Positions 44,362-52,580 of a DNA stretch of 64,000 bases are shown piece after piece. The stretch spans positions 1 through 64,000 of the forward strand of contig JAOUHG010000009.1 of NCBI GenBank assembly GCA_029865265.1, written 5' to 3'. The notes beneath the pieces are model-generated. The model did no database searches. It had not been told where the DNA came from and worked only from the letters and a program-made list of their open reading frames with translations. Within the stretch, counting starts at the first letter, position 1. Every line of letters begins with the position of its first letter. Origin of the DNA: Candidatus Krumholzibacteriia bacterium. Lineage in GTDB: Bacteria > Krumholzibacteriota > Krumholzibacteriia > WVZY01 > JAKEHA01. The position numbers were made by a program, and so were the translations under genes.

Positions 44362-44757
44362 ATGATCCGCATTTCCATGAGAACCGACTACGGGTTGATC
44401 GCGCTCAAGCACATCGCGTCGCTGCCCGACGGCAATCTCGCCAACGCGCGCGAGATTGCGTCGCATTTCAACCTTCCGCCCAACCTGCTCGCCAAGATTC
44501 TGCAGAATCTCTCGCAGAGCGGGATCATCGAGGCACAGAAGGGCAGCGGAGGTGGCTACCGCATGGCCCGGCTTCCGGCCGACATCACCCTGGCGGATGT
44601 GTTCGAGTCCATCGAGGGCCCGGTGCACATGGTCATGTGCACCAGCAACGACGGCTGCTGTTCCATCGAGGAACGCTGCACGGTCAAGAACGGCCTCACC
44701 AGCCTCGAGCAGAAGTTCTACGAATTCTTCGAAACGGTCACCCTGGCCGATGTCTGA
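44362..44757 (+). CDS. Rrf2-family (IscR-like) transcriptional regulator
   Basis: A 131-aa winged-helix protein. The helix-turn-helix region is LANAREIASHFNLPPNLLAKILQNLSQ (recognition helix second half), with wing KGSGGGYRMAR. Cys93, Cys99, Cys100 and Cys106 give C-x5-C and C-x5-C spacing, like the three cluster cysteines of IscR, so an Fe-S or redox-sensing role is likely. The start 44362 is the first Met of the family alignment; ATG 44377 is possible and the longer form from 44284 starts inside the promoter. Its last 8 bases overlap the YgfZ-like gene. Confidence 0.88.
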   Translation: MIRISMRTDYGLIALKHIASLPDGNLANAREIASHFNLPPNLLAKILQNLSQSGIIEAQKGSGGGYRMARLPADITLADVFESIEGPVHMVMCTSNDGCCSIEERCTVKNGLTSLEQKFYEFFETVTLADV

Positions 44758-45955
44758 AGAGGCCGGCACCGCCCCCATGCTCACGGATACTTACAAGTCG
44801 GCCCAGATCCCGCTTTCCGACGCCTTCGGCGGTCCCTACCCCGACGCGTTCACCCACCCGCGGCTGGAGTACGAAATGCTCACCCACACCGCCGGGTTGA
44901 TCGACCTGTCGCACTGGGGGGTTCTGCGCCTGACCGGCACCGACCGCGCGCGGTTCCTGAACGCCATGGTCACCAACGACGTCGCGTCGCTGGTCACCGG
45001 GACGTCGTGCACCGCACTCATGACAACCACCAAGGGCAAGATCGTGGCCGAACTGCTGGTGCTGGCGCGGGCGGAGGAACTGCTGGTGCTGGTGATGCAG
45101 GGCTCGACCGCGCAGGTCGCCGCTGCGCTTGAGTCGCACATCGTCGCGGATGACGTCACCCTGAGCGATGTATCCGCGGAGTTCGGCGTCCTGTCGTCGG
45201 AAGGACCGAAATGCCGCGAACTGGTGTGGCGCGTGTTTCCGCGGGAGCCGCTGCCGCTGAGACCCGGCGAGTTCACCGAGAACGAATACCAGGGAATGCG
45301 CGCGCTGGTGGTGCGCCATTCGGTGGTTGGCGACAAGGGTCTCCACGTCATCGTTGCGCGCGATGACCTCGCGCGCATGCGCGACTACCTGGTGCAGGGT
45401 GGCGTGGGCATCGATTGTGGCCCGGTTGGCCGCATCGCCTGGAATATCCGGCGCGTGGAAAACGGTCTCCCGTGGTTCGGAGGGGACGTCACCACGGACA
45501 ACTTCCCCAGGGAAACCCGTCTGGAGCATCACATCGATTACGAAAAGGGCTGCTTCCTGGGCCAGGAGACGATTGCGCGCATGCACTACCGCGGCCACCC
45601 CAACTGGCAGCTGGTGGGACTTTCCGTGCCGGGAGACACGCCGTGTACGCCCGCCTACCACGAGCGGTGGGAGAATCTCGAAGAGCTTCCCACGCTGGCG
45701 GGAAGGGCCGACGCCACCCTTGCCGATCTGCGCGCCATGAGCGCGCCGCAGCACGCCATAGGCACCGAATTGTTCGCCGGGGACAAGGCCGCCGGCCGCA
45801 TTACGTCCGCGGCGTTGTCGCCGCGTCTCAAGAAGCCGCTGTTCCTGGCCATGGTGCGTGCAACCGACGCCGCCACCGGGAACACCCTGCAGACCACCCT
45901 CGGCGGCAAGCCGGTCACGCTGGCCGTCGTCGACCTACCCATCAAGGGGGCCTGA
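44750..45955 (+). CDS. YgfZ/GcvT-like folate-binding protein
   Basis: A 401-aa protein of the aminomethyltransferase fold. The YgfZ signature KGCFLGQE is present (EKGCFLGQETIARMHYRG region), with LIDLSHWGVLRLTGTDRARFL at the N-terminus. YgfZ proteins bind tetrahydrofolate and help maintain certain Fe-S enzymes, which fits overlap with an IscR-like regulator. It is longer than E. coli YgfZ (~326 aa), closer to GcvT; no other glycine-cleavage gene is near, so YgfZ is favoured. ATG 44750 overlaps the rrf2 end by 8 bases. Confidence 0.85.
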   Translation: MSEEAGTAPMLTDTYKSAQIPLSDAFGGPYPDAFTHPRLEYEMLTHTAGLIDLSHWGVLRLTGTDRARFLNAMVTNDVASLVTGTSCTALMTTTKGKIVAELLVLARAEELLVLVMQGSTAQVAAALESHIVADDVTLSDVSAEFGVLSSEGPKCRELVWRVFPREPLPLRPGEFTENEYQGMRALVVRHSVVGDKGLHVIVARDDLARMRDYLVQGGVGIDCGPVGRIAWNIRRVENGLPWFGGDVTTDNFPRETRLEHHIDYEKGCFLGQETIARMHYRGHPNWQLVGLSVPGDTPCTPAYHERWENLEELPTLAGRADATLADLRAMSAPQHAIGTELFAGDKAAGRITSAALSPRLKKPLFLAMVRATDAATGNTLQTTLGGKPVTLAVVDLPIKGA

Positions 45956-45959
45956 TCGC

Positions 45960-46493
45960 ATGAAGAAGGAAATCGCGGCCGCCATTCCCGAGCTATCCAT
46001 GATCGAGGACACGCCGCTGCGCGACAAGGTCGTTGCGGTGTGGGCGGAGGCGCTCGAGACGGGGGGCTACACCATCGACGAACTGAACAAGGTGCCGTTC
46101 ACCCTGCTCTCGGACCAGGTGAGCGTGACGTTCCTGGAGCACGTGCGCGCGGTGTGTCAGATGTGCGTGGCCATGGCGGGCGTGGTGTCGGGATCGTACG
46201 GCAAGCGCATCCCCATCGACCGTGACGTGCTGGTGGCGGGTGCCCTGCTTGCCGACATCGGCAAGATGATCGAGTTTGAAAAGCGTCCCGACGGAACCTA
46301 TCGCAAGGGACACAGGGGCGAAATGCTGCGTCACCCGTTCACGGGTGTGGCGCTCGCGTTCAAGCACGGGATGCCCTACGAGGTGATGCACATCATCGCG
46401 GTGCACTCCAAGGAAGGCGAGTTCGTGCGACGCAGCCCCGAGGCTATCATCTACCACCACGCCGAATTCGCGGACTTCGAACTGGCCCGCTGA
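45960..46493 (+). CDS. HD-domain-like protein with altered HD motif
   Basis: A 177-aa alpha-helical protein resembling small HD phosphohydrolases. His61 (FLEHVRAV) would be the first ligand and HPFTGV, MHIIAVHS and IIYHHAEF supply others. The signature His-Asp pair reads Ala98-Asp99 (GALLADIGKM) instead of LLHDIGK. It lies five bases after the YgfZ-like stop and is preceded by AAGGGGG, so it belongs to the Rrf2/YgfZ operon. Substrate unknown; metal binding may be altered. Confidence 0.8.
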   Translation: MKKEIAAAIPELSMIEDTPLRDKVVAVWAEALETGGYTIDELNKVPFTLLSDQVSVTFLEHVRAVCQMCVAMAGVVSGSYGKRIPIDRDVLVAGALLADIGKMIEFEKRPDGTYRKGHRGEMLRHPFTGVALAFKHGMPYEVMHIIAVHSKEGEFVRRSPEAIIYHHAEFADFELAR

Positions 46494-46496
46494 TTC

Positions 46497-46856
46497 CTAC
46501 AACCGGTCGAGATCGTCGCGCGTTCGTTCGTTGCGGACATTGCCGGTATTGAGCGTTCCCGCGGGCTCGAAGAGCAGGATGTGCGTCTCCGCCACCGCCA
46601 CCGGCTTGTGCTCCACGCCGCGCGGCACGATGAAGAACTCCCCCTCGTGAATTGGAACCACGCGGTCGTCCAGGTGCATGTCGAGCTTCCCCTTCAGCAC
46701 CAGGAACAGTTCGTCCTCGGCGTCGTGGTGATGCCACACGAATTCGCCCTTGAGCTTGGCCAGCTTCACCTGCTGTCCGTTCAGCTCGCCCACGATCTTG
46801 GGGCTCCAGTGCTCGGAAAACGCGCTGAGCTTCTCTGCCAGGTTAACCTTTTCCAT
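46497..46856 (-). CDS. Cupin-domain protein
   Basis: A 119-aa single-domain cupin. Motif 1 is WHHHDAEDELFLVLKGKLDM with metal His/His/Glu, and motif 2 is GEFFIVPRGVEHKPVA. Small cupins of this type bind a metal and act as enzymes or sugar/phosphate sensors. It converges on the HD-like gene, with stops four bases apart. A GC-rich ~35-base gap separates it from the membrane protein upstream on the same strand. Confidence 0.88.
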   Translation of the reverse strand: MEKVNLAEKLSAFSEHWSPKIVGELNGQQVKLAKLKGEFVWHHHDAEDELFLVLKGKLDMHLDDRVVPIHEGEFFIVPRGVEHKPVAVAETHILLFEPAGTLNTGNVRNERTRDDLDRL

Positions 46857-46891
46857 GCTTGCCTCCCGGGCGCCGAGACCACGGCGTGCGC

Positions 46892-47851
46892 TCAGGCCCC
46901 CGAACTGTAAATTGGAATCAAATACTGCTCTTCGAAATCAAAGCCCGGCATCCCGAGCTTCACCTCGAATTCCCAGAACACCGGTTTGAGTGCAGAGAGC
47001 GCGGTGGATGGCGCGCCCTCGGGCAGGGTGAAACGAAACTCAACCGGACGCCCGGGTGCGAAGCTCTGGGTATGGTCGAATGCCTGCGTCTCCGCGCAGA
47101 TCTCCTCGTGGACGAGATGCTTGCTGCGGTCCTTGCCCGATCCCCGCTCTTCGTAGAACTCCTCCACGCAACGCAGCGTGAACTCGCCCTTCGTGGACGG
47201 TCCCACGCCCCGGGGAGGAATCCAGCGAATCGCGACCGGCTTGTCCAGGGAATACGGAAAGCGATCGAACACCACCCGCGACGACGCGAACTTCAGCGCC
47301 TGTCCCACCCGGACCACCGCCTGCCACCACACCAGCACCAGGATGAGATCGAAGATGGTCACGACGACCTTCACCATCCCGGGGCCCTCCGGTCCCCACG
47401 CCCACCAGTTGAACATGGAGAGGAACACAGTCAGAAACGCCGCGCCCAGGATCGCCTTGCCCGCCCGCGGCCACGGACGGGAACGCTCGCCGGCCGGATT
47501 CCAAGGATGGTCGGCGTGGGCGCTGGAACCCGCGTAGCGGCGCAGCGCCCCGCGGCGGTAGTGCTCGGCGCGCTGTTGCCGGGCCGCCATTCCCCACACC
47601 GCGAGCCCACCGCCCGCAAAGGAGATGCCGGCAACCGTGAGCACCCACCACGGCGCGTGCACGCCGGACGGATCCACGGGAATGATGCGCCGGCCGACCA
47701 GCACGATCAGGCTTCCCACGGCGACAAACACGAAGCCGAACAACACCGCGCCCCACACGGAGAATCCCGTCTGGCTGCCCCGCGGTTCGGTGCGGCCGGA
47801 AAGGCGCCGCCGCTTCAGGACGGCCGGCGGCGAATCGGTGACGAGCGTCAC
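46892..47851 (-). CDS. Four-segment membrane protein with beta-rich C-terminus
   Basis: A 319-aa protein I cannot assign to a named function. Two hydrophobic hairpins (AVLFGFVFVAVGSLIVLVG, WWVLTVAGISFAGGGLAVW, AILGAAFLTVFLSMFNWW and VVVTIFDLILVLVWWQAV) precede a ~170-residue soluble part (WIPPRGVGPSTKGEFTLR, PVFWEFEVKLGMPGFDF) that reads like an arrestin-like or DUF3592-associated beta-sandwich. GTG start 47851 lies two bases after the stop of the YbaY-META lipoprotein, so they are co-translated. The much longer frame upstream is shadow of the lipoprotein gene. Confidence 0.75.
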   Translation of the reverse strand: MTLVTDSPPAVLKRRRLSGRTEPRGSQTGFSVWGAVLFGFVFVAVGSLIVLVGRRIIPVDPSGVHAPWWVLTVAGISFAGGGLAVWGMAARQQRAEHYRRGALRRYAGSSAHADHPWNPAGERSRPWPRAGKAILGAAFLTVFLSMFNWWAWGPEGPGMVKVVVTIFDLILVLVWWQAVVRVGQALKFASSRVVFDRFPYSLDKPVAIRWIPPRGVGPSTKGEFTLRCVEEFYEERGSGKDRSKHLVHEEICAETQAFDHTQSFAPGRPVEFRFTLPEGAPSTALSALKPVFWEFEVKLGMPGFDFEEQYLIPIYSSGA

Positions 47852-47853
47852 GC

Positions 47854-48636
47854 CTACTCCTCGTGTTGTGCGGCCTCGAAGCGCGCGAGCACCGCATGCT
47901 TCGCATCCGTGAGTTCGAGCGTCATCCCATCGATGCGGTAGCCGCGCGTGGCAGCCAGCGCCTCGCCGAGCGCGCGCTCCTGGTCCATCACATCCGGGCA
48001 CGCCATCTTCGTGGACATGAACGGCGAAAAGGTCACACCGCTTTCCATCATGGTGTACGTCCCCGTCATCTGGTTGCAGCCGCCGGTGGCGATGGCGCGA
48101 TTCTCTTCCGGAAGCAGCGTGAGGTGGGGCTCGCGGCGCGCGTCCTGCACCGGGATGACGCCCTTGCCAGCCACCGACACCAGCTTCCAGTACGTCCCCA
48201 CCAGGGCCGGTGCCGGCGGCGGGGGCGCCAGCGCCATGACGGTGACATCGACTTTGCTCGGTGCCTCGCGCGTGATCACCGGGTAGGCCTGCGTGGTGAT
48301 GAAGCGCGTCTGTCCGCCAATGTGGATCTCGGCGTGCACCGAGTAGGTGCGCGACTCGTCGACCTCCGCCGGGTCGTAGGCGATGGAGAACGGAATCGGC
48401 ACCTGCTGGCCGTCGGTGACAATGCTGGTGGCGGCGATGGTGCGCGCGGGTGCGCCCGGTACCGAAATGTCCTGGAGTACCGCGTGCACCTCGGCGTCCG
48501 GCGGGAGTGGCGTGCTCTGCAGATACGTCACCGTGCCGGTGACGTGCGCTGTTCTTGCGGCGCCACCGCCGCTGTCGTTGCCACCACAACCTGTCAGTAC
48601 GACGAGCGCTCCCGCACCAAGTATCCGTCGAATCAT
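47854..48636 (-). CDS. Lipoprotein with YbaY-like and META domains
   Basis: A 260-aa lipoprotein; lipobox LTGC in VVLTGCGGND. Residues ~35-145 resemble the YbaY/YscW domain (HVTGTVTYLQSTPLPPDAEV, SIAYDPAEVDESRTYSV). Residues ~150-255 are a META/HslJ domain (GTYWKLVSVAGKGV, GGCNQMTGTYTM, MACPDVMDQERAL). HslJ relatives are linked to heat shock and novobiocin tolerance; the mechanism is unclear. GGGAGG precedes ATG 48636. It forms a unit with the next META lipoprotein upstream (20-base gap). Confidence 0.85.
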   Translation of the reverse strand: MIRRILGAGALVVLTGCGGNDSGGGAARTAHVTGTVTYLQSTPLPPDAEVHAVLQDISVPGAPARTIAATSIVTDGQQVPIPFSIAYDPAEVDESRTYSVHAEIHIGGQTRFITTQAYPVITREAPSKVDVTVMALAPPPPAPALVGTYWKLVSVAGKGVIPVQDARREPHLTLLPEENRAIATGGCNQMTGTYTMMESGVTFSPFMSTKMACPDVMDQERALGEALAATRGYRIDGMTLELTDAKHAVLARFEAAQHEE

Positions 48637-48656
48637 GATCGCTGCCTCCCTCGAAA

Positions 48657-49400
48657 TCAGAAATAGACCGCGCGCAGGCGCGCCACAGGTGTGGAATCGG
48701 ACATCAACAACAGCGTTTCGCCGAGAATACGGTAGCTGGTAACGGCGCCGAGTGCGGCGAAGAAGGCGGTCTCTTCTTCGAGATAGGGGCAGGCTGCCTG
48801 TGTGGCCGCGAATTCCGTGAACCGGAGCGTCGTTCCTTCCAGGACGAAACCGCCGTTGAACGAATTGCAGCCCGCGAATCCGCGCGCTTCCGCCGTGTCG
48901 GTGCGCAGGAGGATGTGGACTTCGCGCTGATCCGGCTGCGTCCTCACCGTCTTGCCGCTCAACTCCACCAGTTTCCAGTACGTGTTGCGTATCGGGGTGT
49001 CGATACCGGACTTCTCGCACGTCTCGTCCGGCCAGATACCGTCGAAGCGATCCACAATGAGGTGCTCGCGCGGCCCGCCTTCCATGGCCGGGCGCGATTC
49101 ATATCGCCCCTGCACCGTCACCAGGACGGGGGCGCCGGGTTCGTGGGGAGTGGCGAGGTAGGCCCGTTCCAGCGCGGCGTGATCGCCCTCCATGGCGACG
49201 GGATACCGCGTGCCCGTGCTGCAGCGCGTAAACGAAGCCGCGTCCGCCATGTACGCGTACAGACCCACCATCACTGCCTGCGAGGGAATGTCCGATCTCA
49301 CGCCGCCGCCGGCGGCCCGGGGCGGGTTGTCATGGGACTCGCTTGCGCACGCGACCAGGACGAGGCCGGCGAGCACGAATAGGGACGGGCTGGCCTTCAT
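48657..49400 (-). CDS. Lipoprotein with NlpE-like and META domains
   Basis: A 247-aa lipoprotein; lipobox LVAC (VLVACASES). An NlpE-N-like segment (GLYAYMADAASFTRCSTG, then GDHAALERAYLAT) precedes a META domain (NTYWKLVELSGKTV, GFAGCNSFNGGFVL, TQAACPYLEEETAF). NlpE senses envelope stress or copper in enterobacteria; here the N-terminal Cys pattern differs, so only a general envelope role is inferred. AAGGA precedes the ATG, 14 bases after the pseudouridine synthase stop. Confidence 0.85.
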   Translation of the reverse strand: MKASPSLFVLAGLVLVACASESHDNPPRAAGGGVRSDIPSQAVMVGLYAYMADAASFTRCSTGTRYPVAMEGDHAALERAYLATPHEPGAPVLVTVQGRYESRPAMEGGPREHLIVDRFDGIWPDETCEKSGIDTPIRNTYWKLVELSGKTVRTQPDQREVHILLRTDTAEARGFAGCNSFNGGFVLEGTTLRFTEFAATQAACPYLEEETAFFAALGAVTSYRILGETLLLMSDSTPVARLRAVYF

Positions 49401-49414
49401 GGCGTCCTTCCGGT

Positions 49415-50410
49415 TCAGGAGATCGAAGGCGTCAGGAGCTCCCGCATATCATCCGGCACGGGTGCCGAAATCGTCAACCGTTCCCCGGTCATGGGATGAA
49501 CAAAGTCGAGCGTCTCGCCGTGCAGCGCGTGACGCTCCAGCACCAGGGCCGCCCGAACGCGCTCGGTAAGCCCCTCGCGCATCTGCTCGTCGCGAATTTC
49601 CCCGGCCAGGCCGTAGATCTTGTCGCCCACCAGCGGGTGCCCGATGTGGGCCAGGTGGACGCGGATCTGGTTGGTGCGCCCCTGCTCCGGCGTGAGCCGC
49701 AGCGATGTGAAGCGCTCCGCGCGAGCGGTCACCTCCACCCGCGTGCGCGCGGGTTTGCCGGCGGGGTCTACGCGGCGCTTGGGGAGGTAGGTGGCGAGGT
49801 CGTTCTCCTTCCCCCATGCGTACTCCACCGGGTACTGAATGCGTGCGTCCACTTTGCCGATGGGCGCGTCGATGACGAAGTCGGTCTGCACCACGTTCCC
49901 GAACACCACCGCGCGGTAGGTCTTGGCCACCTCACCGCGCTCGAACATGCGCGCCAGACGGCGATTGGCCTCGCGGTTGCGGGCCAGCATCACCACGCCG
50001 CTGGTCTCGCGATCGAGCCGGTGCGCCAGCGTGACCCTGGGGCCGAAGTCGCCACGCAGCCGCGCGATGAGCGTGTTGACGATGTAGATCCCGCACGCGT
50101 GCACCGGACAGTTCCCGGACTTGGCCACCGCCAGGTAGTGCTCGTCCTCGAAGAGCACCGTGTAGTCGTCGTCCACCGGCGGTTCCGCATGCCAGATTGT
50201 GTAATGGATGACGTCGCCGCGGTTCACCACGTGCTCCGGCTCCACCTCGCTCTGGTTCACGTGCACCCAGCGGTCGCGCACGCGCTGCTCCCATCCCTCG
50301 GCGGTGTGGTACTTGAAGCGGTGGGCGAGGAACTGAACCACCGTCCAGCCGGAGCGGTAGGGATCGACCTGGCAGGTGAGCGTGAGTTGCTGTTTGGGGA
50401 ACGTGTTCAT
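49415..50410 (-). CDS. RluD-family pseudouridine synthase
   Basis: A 331-aa enzyme that isomerises uridine in rRNA or tRNA. An S4-like N-terminal domain (VVQFLAHRFKYHTAEGW, VHVNQSEVEPEHVVNRGD) is followed by the catalytic domain with HRLDRETSG (active-site Asp), RRLARMFERGEVAKTYRAV and LTPEQGRTNQIRVHLAHIGHP. The target position cannot be told from sequence. It is the first gene of a four-gene minus-strand run with the META lipoproteins and the membrane protein; an ilvE terminator lies just upstream. Confidence 0.93.
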   Translation of the reverse strand: MNTFPKQQLTLTCQVDPYRSGWTVVQFLAHRFKYHTAEGWEQRVRDRWVHVNQSEVEPEHVVNRGDVIHYTIWHAEPPVDDDYTVLFEDEHYLAVAKSGNCPVHACGIYIVNTLIARLRGDFGPRVTLAHRLDRETSGVVMLARNREANRRLARMFERGEVAKTYRAVVFGNVVQTDFVIDAPIGKVDARIQYPVEYAWGKENDLATYLPKRRVDPAGKPARTRVEVTARAERFTSLRLTPEQGRTNQIRVHLAHIGHPLVGDKIYGLAGEIRDEQMREGLTERVRAALVLERHALHGETLDFVHPMTGERLTISAPVPDDMRELLTPSIS

Positions 50411-50420
50411 GCGCGGGAAT

Positions 50421-50446
50421 GAAGAAGGCCCCTTTGTGGCGGGGCC
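50421..50446 (-). terminator. Intrinsic terminator after ilvE
   Basis: On the minus strand, GGCCCC, an 8-base loop and GGGGCC followed by TTCTTC, 30 bases after the IlvE stop. It isolates ilvE from the pseudouridine synthase gene. Confidence 0.65.
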
Positions 50447-50475
50447 CTCTCCACGGAACGAAAAGGCGTATTCTG

Positions 50476-51516
50476 CTAGTCCAGATTGATCTCGTGCAAC
50501 CAGCCGTGTGGATCCGGTGCGTCGCCGTTCTGAATCGCCACCAGTGACGCGCGCAACTTCTCACTCACGGGTCCGACCTGGTCGGGTCCGCAGTACTGAA
50601 TGAGCTTGTTGCCATGCTGAATCGCATAGACCGGCGCGATGATGGTCGCGGTGCCACACAGGCCCGCTTCCGTGAACGAAGGCAACTCCGTCACCGGCAC
50701 CACGCGCTGCTCGACCGGCATGCCCATGTCCTTCGCCAGCTGCATGAGGCTCTTGTTGGTGATGCTGGCGAGGATCGACGGTGACTTGGGTGTCACGTAC
50801 CTGCCGTCCTTGGTGATGGCAAAGAAGTTCGAACTGCCCGACTCGTTGACGTATTTCTTTTCCGGGGCATCGAGGAAGAGAACCTCCGCGAAACCGCGGT
50901 CGCGCGCACCCCAGGTGGCACGAAGTCCGGCCGAATAGTTGCCGCCCGTCTTGGCGTCACCAACGCCACCGGGCGACGCGCGATCGACTTCCGTCTCCAC
51001 CCACAGGCGCACCGGCTTGAGGCCCGTCTTGAAGTACGGGCCCACCGGACTCACGAAAACGAGCAATTTGTATTCGCGCGACGGCTTGATGCCGACGGTT
51101 CCCGTGGTTCCAATGAGCAGCGGGCGCACATAGAGCGACGCGCCGCTACCGTAGGGTGGGATGAAGCGCCGGTTCAGTGCCACCACGCGCTCCACGGCGC
51201 TCACGAAGAGCTCTGGCGGCGGCGGCGCCATGAGGAGCTTGGTGGCGGTATACACCATGCGCGCGGCGTTTGCATCCGGCCGAAAGGCGCAGGCGCGACC
51301 GTCCTGTGTCTCGTGAACCTTGAGACCCTCGAAGCACTCCTGACCGTAGTGGAGGCACGTGGCGGCGATGGAAAGCGTGATCTCGTCGCCTTCCACCACT
51401 TCGCCCGCATCCCACTTGCCATCGCGATATGAATAAACGAGATGGCAATCCGTTCGCACATAGTCAAACGGCAGTTCACCCCACTTGAGATCTGCCTTTT
51501 GCATGGTCTCCTTCAT
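50476..51516 (-). CDS. ilvE: Branched-chain amino acid aminotransferase
   Basis: A 346-aa fold-type IV PLP enzyme that transfers the amino group in the last step of valine, leucine and isoleucine synthesis. Motifs: LHYGQECFEGLKVHE, the PLP-Lys region DAKTGGNYSAGL, and NESGSSNFFAI. It matches the longer BCAT branch that includes eukaryotic enzymes. Start 51516 has AGGAAG seven bases upstream; ATG 51504 is an alternative. It stands alone behind its own terminator. Confidence 0.93.
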   Translation of the reverse strand: MKETMQKADLKWGELPFDYVRTDCHLVYSYRDGKWDAGEVVEGDEITLSIAATCLHYGQECFEGLKVHETQDGRACAFRPDANAARMVYTATKLLMAPPPPELFVSAVERVVALNRRFIPPYGSGASLYVRPLLIGTTGTVGIKPSREYKLLVFVSPVGPYFKTGLKPVRLWVETEVDRASPGGVGDAKTGGNYSAGLRATWGARDRGFAEVLFLDAPEKKYVNESGSSNFFAITKDGRYVTPKSPSILASITNKSLMQLAKDMGMPVEQRVVPVTELPSFTEAGLCGTATIIAPVYAIQHGNKLIQYCGPDQVGPVSEKLRASLVAIQNGDAPDPHGWLHEINLD

Positions 51517-51746
51517 AGAGGCACTTCCTGGAGTTAGGAAATGATCGCGCGGCACTTTGGACGAGACACCCTAGAATCTACCCTCTCGGCGGGCGTCGCG
51601 TCAACCGGATTCCCGGCCGCGCGGCGGCGTCCGGGCCGGCGCTTGAACGCCGAACACGTTGTGGGGACGGCACTTTCTCATGCCAGTGAGTGCTTGCCTT
51701 TCCGCGTGCACGTGGGGTACTGTGTCGCGTTGAGGACACCAACGAA

Positions 51747-52568
51747 ATGTTCACCATTACGCGCAAGCAGTCGTTCAATGCGGACACGTTCCTCATGGAT
51801 TTCTCACTGCCCGCTGTTGCCGCAGCGGCGCGGCCGGGTCAGTATGTGGACATCCACGTCAACGTCGACGGTCCCACCGTCACGCTTCCCATCGCGGGCG
51901 CGGACCCGGAAGCCGGCACCTTCACGGTGGTCGAACAGGGACGCGACCTCCCCACCGAACAATTGATGGTGCTCAACCTGGGCGACGAGGTCTTCCAGAT
52001 CCGCGGCCCGCTGGGTTCGCCGTGCACCTTCGACGCCGACGGGAAGGTCGTGCTCATGGGCGAGGACCTCGGCGTGGCCTCCCTGCTGTGGCGGGCGCGC
52101 GAGTTCAAGGCCCGGGGCGCCCACGTCGTCACCATCCTCGGGTTTGCATCGCGCGACCGGGTGTTCTGGCACGACGAGTTCGCACAGGCATCGGACGAAC
52201 TCTACATCAACACCGCCGACGGCTCCTTCGGCGTTTCCGGGCGCATCACCGGGGTGCTGCAAGCGGTGTGCGAGACGCACAAGGACATCGAGCGTCTGGT
52301 CATGATCGCCCGGCTCAAGCACATGAAACGCGGGGCAAAGATCGCATCGGACAACAAGATTGACACGCGGGTGAACTTCGACGCCGTCCGCTACCCCGTG
52401 GGCTCGCCGGGCATCTTCGACGCCACCGAACAAAACGCGTTTGCATTTGCGCGGGCTCCCGAACTTGACGCGGACCATGTCGACTTCGACAAACTGCTCT
52501 CGCGTGAGCGTGCGCTCACACCCGCGCCGTCCAGCGACGCCGAGAACGCGTCACCACCCGCCCCCTAG
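51747..52568 (+). CDS. NfnS/SudB-like FAD/NAD-binding reductase lacking its Fe-S cysteines
   Basis: A 273-aa protein aligned with the small subunit of NADH-dependent ferredoxin:NADP oxidoreductase or sulfide dehydrogenase and with PyrK. FAD part: RPGQYVDIHVNVDGPTVTLP and RGPLGSPCTF. NAD part: LMGEDLGVASLLWRAREF and VVTILGFASRD. In these families the C-terminal ~60 residues hold a [2Fe-2S] cysteine cluster. Here the region (IDTRVNFDAVRYPVG to VDFDKLLSRE) has no Cys at all. The usual large glutamate-synthase-like partner is not adjacent. Electron acceptor unknown. It precedes polX by 12 bases. Confidence 0.78.
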   Translation: MFTITRKQSFNADTFLMDFSLPAVAAAARPGQYVDIHVNVDGPTVTLPIAGADPEAGTFTVVEQGRDLPTEQLMVLNLGDEVFQIRGPLGSPCTFDADGKVVLMGEDLGVASLLWRAREFKARGAHVVTILGFASRDRVFWHDEFAQASDELYINTADGSFGVSGRITGVLQAVCETHKDIERLVMIARLKHMKRGAKIASDNKIDTRVNFDAVRYPVGSPGIFDATEQNAFAFARAPELDADHVDFDKLLSRERALTPAPSSDAENASPPAP

Positions 52569-52580
52569 AAAGGCACTCCC

